Assembly: GCA_018806985.1 (NCBI GenBank)
Contig: JADANN010000187.1
Location: 682,001-746,000 of the forward strand
Length of the DNA stretch: 64,000 nt
DNA from: Angiostrongylus vasorum
Taxonomy: Eukaryota > Nematoda > Chromadorea > Rhabditida > Metastrongylidae
Direction of reading: 5' to 3'
Shown: one piece after another, positions 24,301-34,544 of the stretch
How positions within the stretch are numbered: position 1 is the stretch's first letter
How the letters are laid out: each line of letters opens with the position of its first letter
Position numbers and translations under genes: made by a program
Notes under the pieces: generated by a model
Seen by the model: the letters and a program-made list of their open reading frames with translations, nothing else
The model's database searches: none
Told to the model about the DNA's origin: nothing

Positions 24301-26306
24301 AACCAGCAAAACTCCGAAAAAGTGGAAAATATGCTGGGGTCTGCACAACCCGTGAAGATGGGTCACCCAAGTAGCCAAGTAAGTAAGCAAGTCATGATCC
24401 TCAAGAATAAAAAGAAAGAAGTTAGAGGATTCCGGCATAGCATACTTGCGATCGACAGAAAATGAGAGAATATCTGAATTTCAAAAACCATCGCAAAGTC
24501 GCAAGAACACTAATCATTTATGTCTTTAAAGCATTCTTAATTATTTCTTCATGACAGGATGACAGTGAAATACAGTCACAATGATGCTGAGGTATTTGCA
24601 AAACTCGGAACCTCACACCAGCTTCGAACCCACGACAACGCTCTCCGGTGGTTCACGTATTACCCACTGTTCCGTCGATGCCCCCGATTTGCCTTTCTCT
24701 CAGCCAGTTTTTCATCCTAAATTTTTAAATCATTTCTAGACCCTTCACATGTTGGACACACACAGTACTATTTCAAATAATACTAGATGGAAAGACTACG
24801 GTAATCTCCTCATCACTACCTTCGACAAAAAAATTTGGTTTAAAACAATGACTTGACACATTCTTAAGAGATGGAACAACAATGTGAAGAGGATTAACTT
24901 CCTTTGTTATATTAACACTCGAACATAACAGAATTTTTCTCTACTTTCTTACTACCCAGTTCTTCCGAAATCGTCCAGTGTTTAAAGGCATAGACGAGTA
25001 GAATGGGAAAGAATGCTAAGCGCTCAATTCATCTACGCCACAGAATTGCTTGGATTCGCACGGCATGTGCACACGGTCTTTCTAAGCTTTTAAGTAAGGA
25101 GTTTTTCGAAAACCTTTTTCAAGATATTTCCACTCTTGTAACGATCGCTAAAACGTACTCTATAAAGCTCCACTACGAAGTTCTTACAACTCTTTTTGTC
25201 AGGGATTTTCTAAGCACCGGTAAAATAGCGTGGAAAAACGATGTGCAAAAGAAAAAAGTGGGGGAGCATATTACTTCTACTTTTCTGGTGACCAGTAACC
25301 TCCATAATCGGCATTGCATTCAGTTAAGCTGAAGCTGTAGCTGAAATCATAATGTTTTAGCTTCTATTTGCTCCCCTATTCTCTTCTTTTTTTCATGGAT
25401 TCGATACCCAATTGTAGCCCCCTACCCCGATCTTTCCCTGTTGACGAGTGATCGCTGATAACACTGTCACAGTAAAAAAAAACTGCTGAGAGAAAGGCAT
25501 AGTAAAAACCTCAGTTGGTGTAATGGATGGAAAGTGAGCTCTAGGAAAGCGTAATCACGGGTTCGAAGCTCAAACGAGGTGCCGAGTTCTCCTCATATCA
25601 ATCCAAATAGTTTTCACATTTGATGACACACTCCCATAGAATCCCTGCAGTTTCCGGATTTCACCTCTTTACATCCTTTGGAAAACTTAAAACGAACGTT
25701 AAATGAGATGATCAAGACTCCTTTCCTACTAAACCACAAAAAATCATCCCTAGGAAAGTACAAAGTTGGTCTTCAAATCATCTGAGGATTAAGGTTAAAG
25801 CAGCCCCAGACAAGGTGTAAGGAGCAATACGAGAGTGTTAAAACTTTGGATTGGATAAAACGCTGATGGATTGTCAGCAAAGTTCAATGCAGAAAACGAG
25901 AACTAGAACTTTTACAGTCCTGAATGCGAAAAGCACTCACATCACCATCTCCTGCTGAGAATTTCTTCCTCTCCAACGGCTCGACAGCCATCACTCGAAG
26001 CTTTTTTCTGCTCTGTTTATCGTCTAGTACATCCTGATGAAATGCCGTCATATGGCCCCACATGCTTTTTGTGCTGCTATCGCCACGCTTCAGTACTTTC
26101 CAGCAATACACACACTCGACATTCTGGTTCTCGTTCAACAGACGATAATGATCCCAAATCTCTGACGACTTCTTGCATGCTTTCGTGCTTTTCTGATGCT
26201 TTTTCTTGACGTCACTCGGCGATTCACATGGATTCAGAAGCGACGACAGGACATCGGCAGCGATGATCTCGTCCGCCATTGACGATGTCGACGGCGAAAC
26301 GTCCAT
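15178..26306 (-). CDS. BED-type zinc-finger protein, four coding exons
   Basis: Four minus-strand exons (26306-25941, 20279-20169, 16827-16720, 15345-15178) join in phase 0 at every junction into a 250-residue protein ending MWNAML. The BED finger spans residues 46-93: the aromatic pair W51 and Y54, Cys65-x2-Cys68, His85-x4-His90. BED fingers bind DNA and occur in chromatin-associated and transposase-derived proteins; a nuclear DNA-binding role follows from the family. The C-terminal half is low-complexity (Q, S, G, P) with a KRAR basic patch just after the finger. No transposase catalytic core is present, so a host regulator is likelier than a transposon. Introns of about 5.7, 3.3 and 1.4 kb hold SINEs. 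The start could also be M10. The orthologue name is not known to me. Confidence 0.8.
16720..16827 (-). CDS. BED-finger gene exon 3
   Basis: Acceptor TTTTTCAG, 36 codons in phase 0, donor GAG/GTGAGG. The peptide begins LSNPFNFLENLPKSSEVIN and ends in an acidic run (VEDEEQENAHE). Confidence 0.75.
16910..17240 (+). mobile_element. Family 3 SINE-like repeat
   Basis: Plus-strand copy with head GGTAGCACAGTGGCCG (A-box-like) and GGTTTGACCACGCC (B-box-like), then CTCCCATCTCCCCGG and, near the 3' end, GATTCATAGAGAAGACCAGA. Lies in intron 3 of the BED-finger gene. Confidence 0.6.
17925..18770. mobile_element. Cluster of four family 2 SINEs in alternating orientation
   Basis: Copies at about 17925-18105 (minus), 18106-18300 (plus, partial), 18325-18592 (plus, full) and 18593-18770 (minus). 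Diagnostic blocks are GGTGTAGTGGTGAACGCG (A-box side), GGAAAGGGTAATA, CGTTTGTTCCCCAC (B-box side), CAGACACCTGCGGTCCGGAG and GCAAATATTTCAGCATCATT. The first two meet head to head and the last two tail to tail, so complementary segments alternate. Located in intron 2 of the BED-finger gene. Confidence 0.8.
19625..19740 (+). mobile_element. Terminus of a repeat ending in a short AAGT tandem
   Basis: Plus-strand GTCCGTATAACTCGTGAAGA then CGGACCGTCTAAGTGTCC and AAGTAAGTAAG. The same ending is found at about 24.38 and 33.73 kb after a longer shared body. A tetranucleotide tail would fit an RTE-type non-LTR element (inference). Confidence 0.5.
20169..20279 (-). CDS. BED-finger gene exon 2
   Basis: An acceptor ending TTTTAG, 37 codons in phase 0, then donor CAG/GTCGGT. 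The peptide starts TPTQPYVKRARAGGNNQ, a basic patch that could be a nuclear localisation signal, and ends FQQLQSASQ. Confidence 0.7.
21585..21885 (-). mobile_element. Fragment of a dispersed repeat shared with 24.2 and 33.4 kb
   Basis: Minus-strand sequence matching the plus-strand copy at 33385: CCAACGGTTTACCGCCTCAT, CTGGGTGTCGGACTGCGATG, TACAGCGGGGGGATTCATCC. An open stretch reads DPPNGLPPHRGWEVSLGVGL, nearly the same as at 33.4 kb. Probably part of a retroelement; class not certain. Confidence 0.55.
21900..23470. other. Intron 1 of the BED-finger gene, mostly featureless
   Basis: Near 21887-21912 is TTCTTGATGAGCATATACGA, then GGTTGTT, the terminal sequence also seen near 27.97, 28.22 and 49.40 kb. 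The rest shows no exon or known repeat. Confidence 0.4.
23478..23756 (-). mobile_element. Family 1 SINE
   Basis: Full-length minus-strand copy in intron 1 of the BED-finger gene. B-box and A-box regions at about 23700-23755 (plus strand: GGGGATCGATTCCACATGTG ... GACCACTGCGCCACACGCGC); 3' end GTTCATCAATCCATGAGGGA. Confidence 0.85.
24160..24400 (+). mobile_element. 3' part of the 33.4-kb-type repeat
   Basis: Shares ATCTGATCCACAAGGGCGGC, then GACTGCCTG, AATCCAGGGAACCACAATGG, CAAAACTCCGAAAAAGTGGA and the terminal CCAAGTAAGTAAGC with the copies at 33.4 and 19.6 kb. Confidence 0.6.
24560..24720 (-). mobile_element. Family 2 SINE, diverged
   Basis: Minus-strand tail block CACAATGATGCTGAGGTATT then TGCAAAACTC, B-box-like CTTCGAACCC, and a degraded head before TTTCTCTCAGCCAGTTTTTC. 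Confidence 0.6.
25410..25605 (+). mobile_element. Family 2 SINE, diverged
   Basis: Plus-strand copy: GAGTGATCGCTGATAACACT, CTGAGAGAAAGGC, A-box-like TTGGTGTAATGGATGG, B-box-like GGGTTCGAAGCTC. Confidence 0.6.
25941..26306 (-). CDS. BED-finger gene exon 1 (ATG, complete BED finger)
   Basis: ATG at 26306, 122 codons, then a consensus donor GAT/GTGAGTGC. It holds the complete BED finger. A downstream ATG at 26279 (MADEII...) is an alternative start. The frame is open upstream to 26348, but the T-rich acceptor TTTGTTTAG at 26341 suggests the mature mRNA begins at 26340. Confidence 0.8.
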
Positions 26307-26340
26307 CGACCGAGTATGAACGAATACTGTCAGTGACAGG

Positions 26341-26349
26341 CTAAACAAA
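26341..26349 (-). promoter_or_regulatory. Splice or trans-splice acceptor before the BED gene start
   Basis: TTTGTTTAG on the minus strand, 34 nt upstream of the ATG at 26306. No upstream coding exon is in evidence, so it may receive a spliced leader or an upstream untranslated exon (inference). Confidence 0.45.
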
Positions 26350-26829
26350 TTTTACGACGGAATGGAAGAAACGAGGAGAGTAAAATGAGAGAAAAACAAC
26401 GACATCATTAGTAACAACGGATGTGTCGATGAAAAACCGGATATTCGAACAATACTTTACCGTACTACAGTACTCTACTACTACTATCGCCTACTACACT
26501 GGACTCTACTAGTTCCCTTTACTTGTACAAAGAACTGAACCGTCACGTTTCAAGTACATACGAATAATCCTAGAAGTAAGATATATAGGAAGATGAAAGA
26601 TACGAAGATGCCGTCTACACTCATCCTTCCCGTGTTTTTCGAATATTGGAGCTAAAATTCCTTAGGGATCTAAGACTACTATCCACCAATGGAAACTGCC
26701 TACATACAAGAAGAGAAAGAAAACAGTTAGAATATTAAGATAGAGAATTTTATAACCCGTTTACTGAATGATAAAGAGTTCGAATCCACTAATACGAAAA
26801 ACTGGGAAGGAGTGTGAACACAAGAGGTG

Positions 26830-27220
26830 CGCCACTGCCGGGCCAGTGACTGGCCATCGAATACTGAAAGACGGGGAAACCCGCGGCAAGAGAGCACACT
26901 GGCCCCCGAAACGCGAAGTCGACAACACTCCCCAGACAGCACAGCCTCAGCGGAGAGCGCGAGGCGTCGAGACGAAACGAGACATGTCTGAGGTGCTGTA
27001 GAGTGGCAGAGAGCGGAGACGAAAGAGCGGGGCCGGGGGAGGAGGACGTCGAGATCGGACGGATGGGCCGCGAATCGATCGAAGGGTCCCGTACGGAGCG
27101 GCTCAAGGTTGGTCGCGCGGGGGCACCGCGAGGTCGGGCGCACGGCCCCGCCACGATGTGTTCGGCCGATCCCTCCGGACGGGGGCGGTGGTGAGGGAAG
27201 GGGTCCGACGTTGCCGCCGT
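26830..27220. promoter_or_regulatory. GC- and CpG-rich block upstream of the BED gene
   Basis: About 390 bp that is markedly G/C-rich and dense in CG dinucleotides against an AT-rich background. Stops are so rare that long overlapping frames exist on both strands. It lies 0.5-0.9 kb upstream of the BED gene ATG. I read it as promoter or 5' untranslated sequence rather than coding, because several frames are equally open and none has exon boundaries or a recognised domain. Confidence 0.4.
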
Positions 27221-27224
27221 CATT

Positions 27225-27520
27225 GTCGTCAGCATCCTCCCCGGAGCCGGCTTTTCGCGATCTCCCGAAGAACTAGGGCCAACGGATGACTCCTACAGAC
27301 GTTATATCAATTGTTTTTTCTGAGCAAGCAGCATCTATACTCTCTCAACCGAAGCACTGCAGTTTCCAAGAATCGTTGCTGGTCAACATCCTGCCCGGGC
27401 CGGCTTTTTCGTAATCTCCCGAAGAACTAGCACCAACAGACTACCTCTACCGGTGTCATATCAATTGTTTCGTCCCAGCAAGCACCTAGGCTCTTTCAAC
27501 CGAAACACTTCAGTTCGATT
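27225..27520. repeat. Diverged tandem duplication, period about 154 bp
   Basis: Unit 1 (about 27225-27375) and unit 2 (about 27378-27520) share CCGGCTTTTTCG, ATCTCCCGAAGAACTAG, ATATCAATTGTTT and CTTTCAACCGAAACACT in the same order, with point differences throughout. Confidence 0.75.
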
Positions 27521-27969
27521 TTTCCCACTGTAATTAAACGCTTTTTTGTCGATCGTCTTATAGTCTTCATTTTTCTCGTTTCGCATTTTTGCATGCAAGA
27601 AATCCCATTCATCCGCGGCGCTGAGTCGTTCGCGTCCCTTCTCTCATCATCGTTCGCGAATTCGGCCCACTCACGGACCCATTCATTACGACCGTGGCAG
27701 GTTGTGTGTATAACAGAATAGATTGGAAAAGTAAATTCTGCGATTTCTCAGCACATACGAGTCATTTGCACTAAGGAATTCACGGAATGCAGCGATCGAC
27801 GATTAAATATAGTCCAGACATTGGCAGTTAGTTCCCTTTTTTTCTTGTTAAGTACATTTTGTTGTTATTTCAACACAATCTCATACATACATACATACAT
27901 ACGCGCTCACTTTTCTAAGTCATTCGAGTCAGAACTCGGAGCTCAAACCCTTTCTGGGCTAGGCCGCTG

Positions 27970-28231
27970 CTTTCTTGATGACCACACAAGAGGTTGTTAC
28001 TATACTACTTATTTACTGTAGCTGACGTTCCGGTGAATTTCGTCTTCGACAGAATCTGCAAAGATTTGGTTGACTGCAATCTAGTCAACCAGCTACCTCC
28101 AGAATCTCCGTGGCTTACAATATTGCAGTCAACTGGACGTTCCAGTCTGCGAAGACGATGAAATCCGCCGAGATGTCAGCTATTATTAATAACTAAAGTA
28201 AAGACAACCTCATGTTTGCTTATCAAGAAAA
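27970..28231. mobile_element. Inverted-repeat element, arms about 105 bp
   Basis: Left arm 27970-28075 and right arm 28124-28231 are imperfect reverse complements (roughly 70 percent by eye), with TTCTTGATGA...GAGGTTGT at the outer ends. Both arms carry the conserved AGACGAAATTC / AGACGATGAAATCCGCC motif, with open peptides SVEDEIHRNVSYS and VCEDDEIRRDVSYY. Hence two copies of the same element end in inverted orientation. Confidence 0.65.
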
Positions 28232-28334
28232 CAGCGTATTGATCAATATCGAGGTTAATAGGAAGTCCGTCTTGAGAACTACGGCAAGGCATTTCTAGGA
28301 TGTCCGTTGAAAAAATACCCTGGTAATATTTAAC

Positions 28335-28680
28335 TTTTTATCCACTGCCTGTTGTTTTTTTTTCTCACGGTACGGTATTATGTGAAACACAATCACAATA
28401 GTGCTTAGATATTTGCAAAATTGGACCCTTGGGCAGATTCAAACCTGTGATTACCCTTTCCGAGTGATCGCATGCTCACTACCGCTGAAATGTGATTGCT
28501 GATGGCATCGTTAGGGTAAAAAAACTGAATGAGAGAAAGACAAAGCACGGCCGTCAATGATGCAATGGGTAATATGTGTGGTCCTGGAAAAGGGTAGTCG
28601 AGGGTTCGAATCTGGACTGGGATCCAAGTTCTGCGAATATCTCAGCATCATTATCCTGTTTGTATATGCTTTCTTGGGTA
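28335..28680. mobile_element. Inverted pair of family 2 SINEs
   Basis: A minus-strand copy (28335-28495) meets a plus-strand copy (28495-28680) head to head. The plus copy has GATGCAATGGGTAATATGTG and GAGGGTTCGAATCTGGAC as A- and B-box-like parts, and ends AATATCTCAGCATCATT. Confidence 0.7.
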
Positions 28681-29508
28681 TATTTTGTTTTATTAGAGCT
28701 GATTTAGAGGAAAAAAAAACATAGATTTGGATTATACCAACCTTATGTTAGCTCAGCCATACAGAAAATTATCGATTTGGAAATGTTCAAATTAGTCAGC
28801 AATGCTCAAACAACACGTTAAGTAGTTGTAGTTCGAGAAGTAACCAGACCTGTGCCAATTTCTCGCTGAAACGTGCAAAGACTCCGTCCGATGAGTGGAA
28901 TTTTTTCAAATGAGTACGCAGATTGTTCGGACTACGATCGTCGCCTTGCCATGAGCAATGAAGACAAATCACTCCACCGATACCATCTAAAAAAAGAGAA
29001 AAACACTAGGAGAAAGACAGGAAGAGAACGAGAGAAAGATAAGTTTTTGATTTTGTGCGACGATCGACTCATAAAATTGAGGCTTGTAGCGTCGAATTTT
29101 AGAATAGTGACACTTTTTTCTTCATAGGACTTCATAACTACAAAAACTTCCACAGAGTTCAGTGCTTCGAAGCAAAGTAAATCCCCTTTTGGTACGATCT
29201 GCTTCTCCTTTTTCTGAGACACAGTATTCTGGATAGCGTCCGTACGGATGAAAGTACGATAATAGCATAAGCGAATAAAGTAAATTACAGAATAGTTGAT
29301 TATAGGAGTTTTACCGAAACGATTTGAATGAAACGGAACGGTACACCATCCGGCTAAATCTGGCTCGCAGATGATTTGGAATCTGGTTTAAACTGCCGAT
29401 AGCATTTAATTAGCAGATGCACATTTATTTACAATGCAGAGAAATACCAACTACGGAGGTAATGCGACAATGACACAGAAGTAGAGAGGTAATCTCTAGT
29501 CACTCGCT

Positions 29509-29787
29509 GACAGTCTACTGAACCCGTGGTTACTAAGTTCATCGTCTTGCCAAGCACACTGAAGTACATGTCAGATTTACGATAGTGGCGCGATGGTAAA
29601 TTTAAGAGTTCACAAATGCTTTGCCATATGGATCCTCCACCAAATCCATCCAACCACCTTCCACATAGCAAAGCATTTGTGAACTCCTAAATTTACCATC
29701 GCGCCACTATCATAAATCTGACAAGTACTTCAGTGTGCTTGGCAAGACGATGAACGTCGTAACCACGGCTTCAGTAGCCGCCTGTCG
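29509..29787. repeat. Near-perfect long hairpin, arms about 125 bp
   Basis: Left arm 29509-29631 and right arm 29661-29787 are reverse complements with only about ten differences. Matching blocks include TTCATCGTCTTGCCAAGCAC then ACTGAAGTAC, and GATAGTGGCGCGATGGTAAA then TTTA(A/G)GAGTTCACAAATGC. The spacer is about 29 bp. No tRNA-like boxes or known element ends are visible. Confidence 0.95.
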
Positions 29788-30254
29788 ATGGCATAGTTGT
29801 TATTCTGATCGATCCAAAATCATTGAATTACAAGAAAGTTACCCGTGTCATATGAACATCAAGGAGACTACAACATAAAGTTTTTCAAGAACTACTTAGT
29901 CCTCTTTCGCAAAACAAAGAATCAAACGAATAATAACCTGAATTTTTGAACTGGCCAAGGTCTTTTTTCTTCGCTGACATTCTACAGTTCTTGGTTAGTC
30001 TTCATCAAAAAAGAAAAAAGCTTAAACTTAGTGGGTAGTTTCAGGCGACATAAAGAAAATACAGAGATATTGATAATTCATAACGAAGTTAAACAAAGAA
30101 GAATCACTTCTAGAAATATATAATGATTCGCTACATGTCAAATACCGTAACAATTTGAGTTGTTGCAGAATGGACTGTTGTGTTATCTATCGAGCAGTGC
30201 TGGTACTGTGTGGAAAGGGCACCGTCGGATGGTGTTACCTTTGATCGTACGCTG

Positions 30255-30330
30255 TTCCACGCCCTAGTAACTGGACTCGCAATGGCTCTGATGATGACGA
30301 AATCGCCGAGAAATCCAATTGTGCCCTTGG
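30255..30330 (+). mobile_element. Dispersed conserved motif copy
   Basis: GGCTCTGATGATGACGAAAT then CGCCGAGAAATCC. One frame reads NGSDDDEIAEKSN, parallel to GSEEGEIAETSA at 44.6 kb. Confidence 0.45.
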
Positions 30331-30999
30331 GATTTGTTCTCTGACCAACGTGTCTACGTTGAGTAGCAGCGAACGATTATTCTAACCTTTTTCTTTTTTC
30401 GAACTGCAAAGAGCAGACAATAAAGAGCTATACAGAAAACATGGGGACATGTAGAGCGACACAGTAGATGAAAACTGTTTAACGACAATGTCATCACTGA
30501 TGACGCTTCACAATAGAGTATTCGGTGGAGAAAGTACGTGAAAAGGACCATCGAATCTTTGGATATCAGTCAACGAACTACCACAACCAGTAGCAAGAAA
30601 TATTTCGGAAGAAACGAGAAGTAAACACCACAAGATAACCCTTTATACACGGGAATGGACCAAGGATTGAATCAACATCAAGCCTTGGTTAAATAATACG
30701 CAAGAAGCTACTTTGGCGGCATACATAAGCATAATGAGGTAAAGGTACGAGCAAGAAGACAAATCTATGTGATTTCCACGAGCATCACATTCTATTAGAA
30801 GCACTGTTCAAAGGAGGTGAAGACGTCATACCCATAAGAGATGAAAGTGATGAGAGAGACACGGGATATAGTTCACTCTCTAACACCTAAGAGACTCCTT
30901 TTTCCGCCCTCAAGAACCATCATCAAGGTGATTTGGGCACAGGTTCCTGGACTGCAAACAAGAGACTACTGAGCACCTGAACCGAGTAACATTATTGCC

Positions 31000-31480
31000 A
31001 ATCTTAACGTTTTTATTTACTGCCTATTCTTTTTTAACGGTAGGGTATGTTGCGAAATATAACTTCTGTAATACAGCATTATGGAAATTATTGCCAATGT
31101 TAACTTTTTTATTTACTGCCTTTTATAATTTTTCATGGCAGGGTATTACGTGTGATACAACCATAATGATGCTGAGATACTTGCAAAATTCCGGACCGTA
31201 GGTATCTGTGCTAGGGATCAAACCAGCTATTACTCTTTCCGTGGGCTAACGCGTTCACCCGATTGGGCTCCCTAGATTAATCCCACTGAAGGGTGTTCGC
31301 CGATGGCGTTGATGGATAGAATTAGCTGAGAGACGGGCGAAACGAAGAACCCGCATGGTGTGGTGGTGAACGCGCTATTCCCCGGAAAGGGTAATAGCGC
31401 GTTCGTTCCCCCACCGCAGACACCTGCGGTACCGACTTTTGCAGAAATATCTCAGCATCATTGTGATCAATTTTTTTGAA
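31000..31480. mobile_element. Inverted pair of family 2 SINEs plus a partial tail duplication
   Basis: Minus copy about 31085-31262, plus copy about 31263-31480 (GGTGTGGTGGTGAACGCG, GGAAAGGGTAATAGCGCG, CCGCAGACACCTGCGGT). A partial copy of the tail (TTTTTATTTACTGCCTATTC...GGTAGGGTAT) precedes them at about 31005-31050. Confidence 0.75.
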
Positions 31481-32089
31481 GGCTGTAAACTATCACCAAT
31501 ACACTTAGCTGGCAAAACACATAGTGCGATACTTGGTGCAAGAGAAGCAAGCAAATTGGTAGGAAAACATTTTGACCTGTAATTTTGCCCAGAAAAAGCG
31601 ACAATGACTTTTAACAATGCGGCTCAACCATTGATATAAATCTTAGAATCGACAGATGAACTTGTTTTACAAGTTATTCAAAAAGACAGTACTCAGAAAT
31701 ACCTCGGTGTTTTTAGATGAAGCTTTCAGATCAATCGAGAGCTATTCAGACAGCACACAAACTATTACAAGGATCATAGACGTCCGCGGGAGTGTCGCTG
31801 CCTTTCGATTTAGTCACAGGCGACTGTGGAACAGTGTGGAAAGCGCAGAAACGAGGGTCATTATGTCACCGTTGGTTGAGCAAAGCATCAAAATGAACTT
31901 TTATCAATTCCTGTCGATTGGCAATGAACAGTAAGTGAAACTATTTCACTGAATTCTATATAGTTATACTGTCAAGAAACACCGAAGTGAATAGCAGTGG
32001 ATGAGTCTAAAAGTGCTACTTTTCGACAACGGCTACAGCAATGCAAAAAGCCGTGCAATCATGCTAAAGATGTACCTATGACATAGGCA

Positions 32090-32310
32090 AACAAGTCAAA
32101 GATTTGTGCTCTCCAGATAATTCCCGTTAACGGGTGATTGCTGACAGCACCGCTTGGGTAAAAAACCGACTGAAAGCAAGGTAAAACAAGGAGCTCAGTT
32201 GCTGTCAATGGAGTTGGTGTCAACGTCACGTGAGCGGCCGAAAATGATAATCGAGGATTCGAAACGCACTTGAGGTTTCGAGTTCTGCTCATATCTCGGC
32301 ATTCCTGCGG
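32090..32310 (+). mobile_element. Family 2 SINE, diverged
   Basis: GGGTGATTGCTGACAGCACC, GAGTTGGTGTCAACG, B-box-like GAGGATTCGAAACGC, tail CTCATATCTCGGCATTC. A second partial minus-strand copy follows at about 32395-32510. Confidence 0.6.
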
Positions 32311-33384
32311 TTGTATTTCATGTCGTGCCCTATCGTGAAAAAAAGAATAGGCATTACATAAAAAAACTTAGCAGTTGTCGAATCCACAAAATGTGATCTT
32401 TTTAATGGCAGGGTATTATACAGCCAAAAGAGATATGAATGAGGAGACTTGGAAACTCGAGTAGGCCACGAACACGCGGTGACCTTTACCGGTGGCTCTA
32501 TTCAAGAAGTGGAAAAGGGTGGAGAAGAGGAGTCGTTTTTGGATGTGTGAAAAGTGCTATCGATTGGTAAATTTAGACCATTCACTTGTCCCAATTGTTC
32601 AGCTATTTCGTTTCTTCTTTCCGCTGTATGGAACGATGCTTACACATAGGTTAACCATCACGAAACCAGATGTAGACGGTCAGACGTCCAAAAAATATCA
32701 CATTCTTCCTAGCGCACCACAATATGTATGTAAAGAGGAAGAAATTGATGGATTGGTTTCGAATGCAAGAAGATATTGAGATGACAGATCGTACTCGAGC
32801 GATGTCCGCTCTAAAAAAGTAGAACGACATCGACGAAGACCACTAGAGGCCGATGCGTTTGGGGGGCAGAGGAGGTCAGCTTTGTAAAGAACTAGCCCTT
32901 TTGTCTGACTCTCAAATTTTGGAGTCGTGTGTTTACCTGTAAGTGTTCACCACCAAGATGACAGTTGTAAGAAAGTATGAACATGAACGAAAATTTGCTT
33001 GCTATTGTTTTAATTAAACACGACGAATTTCGAAGAAAAATTCAAAATCGTAATGAAAGAACTTGGATGGAAGGATTCAACTCAGCAAAATTGTTGGCTT
33101 CAAATACTATATTTGTCAGTTAGTCACCTGAGTTAGTTGTTGCACAGTTCTTTTTCCTCACCGTCAAACGATTTTAATTAGCGTTTTAATAGAAATAACC
33201 GATAGTTGAATGCGTAGAACGTCAACTGTTCATATTTCCGAGAAGGATATTCCAAGTTCGAAAAACGGTGGCATATATACCAGCTTTTTTTGTAACAATT
33301 AACAGCTTACATGAAAATATAAAAAACAGTGAAAAGTATTACATAAATAAATCATATAACACAGTAATAATAATAGAGCATCCC

Positions 33385-33755
33385 AACGGTTTATCGCCTC
33401 ATTGTAGGTGGGAGGTGTTCCTGGGTGTCGGGCTGCGATGTACAGCGGGAGGATTCGTACCCCGATCAGCGTATCCCAAGCTGAGAAGGAGTCCGGCGTT
33501 TCAGTTAGGAACCCCAGCTAAGAGTAAACCAATATCAGGATCCACCACCGTCCTGGTATCCATCTGATCCACAAGGGCGGCAACTGCCTGTGGTGGTGAC
33601 GACCAGAGGCAGATTTTGGCTAGTTGACCTTGAGAATCCAGGGAACCACAATGGCTAAATCAGCAGAACTCCGAAAAAATGGAAAACTATGTTAGGGGCT
33701 TCGCACAACCAGTAAAGACGGACCATACAAGTATCCGAGTATCCAAGTCCGATAA
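33385..33755 (+). mobile_element. Longest copy of a dispersed retroelement-like repeat
   Basis: Begins CATCCCAACGGTTTATCGCC, continues GGTGTTCCTGGGTGTCGGGC then TGCGATGTACAGC, ATCTGATCCACAAGGGCGGC, and ends near AGACGGACCATACAAGTATC. The first 200 bp are open and encode HPNGLSPHCRWEVFLGVGLR. Related copies at 21.6 kb (inverted), 24.2, 19.6 and 35.3 kb (partial, inverted). Element class is inferred only. Confidence 0.6.
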
Positions 33756-34544
33756 AAATAGACAAATAGAAAAGTCTAACTCATTAGAACGTAAATGTTA
33801 TTTCGTAAATGAAGCAAGCACATTTGTATTTCGTTTGACAGCAAATATTCCCACCTTAAGGTTTATTTTATTAATTAAGTGAGCTACAAATCTAAGCCTT
33901 CGGTAGGTCACACGTTCTCCAGTTGTCCCGAGTGCTCGATGTTTCCATTATTTGTTATTCGATTACCATTTTAAATATAGAATAGAAAACTCATCATCGA
34001 TTCATAGTAACATTGACTTTTTACTATGAAAAGAACATCAGAAATTGAAGACCTAGAAGACGGAATAAATGAGCTACTATCTTGATAACTAGTGCCCGTT
34101 GCTCGTCTCGAACGTTTTCTCCACCTTTCATGCTGTAGGGATAAGTTCAGAAATCTTTCGGGATTCGTATTTGAGAGCGCTTAAGGGCTAGATATTCCAA
34201 GGACGGATTTTCTGCAAGGATATCTCTCTGAAGACCTACGCGAGTGAAGTCCTCTATGTTCTATAAACCTCTTACGAAGAACGCCTCTGGTCTAACGTAT
34301 TGCAGGTCGAATTGTTGGCAGTCTAGCCCAATCATTCATTCTGCATACCACATCCTTTTTATAATGTCATCACGCGTTTCCCGTCAGTTCATACATTTTC
34401 GAAGAGAACAAGAGGTGTTGCAAAGTGATTTTAGGGATAGGACAATGTCAAGATAGTGAATTTTTTGACGAATTTTGTTTTATTATTAATAGATAACTGG
34501 GCATCGCATGTATCACATTGTGCGGATCTCAGCGATTCTTGCAT

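Noticed and set aside
25003..25332. 109-codon plus-strand frame
   Set aside because: It starts at an ATG but lies inside intron 1 of the BED gene on the opposite strand, has no recognisable domain, and its composition is not clearly coding.
26727..27235. Two overlapping minus-strand frames of 138 and 148 codons
   Set aside because: Both are long only because the block is G/C-rich and stop-poor; neither has domains or splice boundaries and both are equally open.
29429..29671. 80-codon minus-strand frame
   Set aside because: Falls on the left arm of the long hairpin; no codon-like composition.
32492..32779. 95-codon plus-strand frame with a CEKC motif
   Set aside because: A lone Cys pair without matching His or further Cys ligands, beginning inside a family 2 SINE; no splice support.
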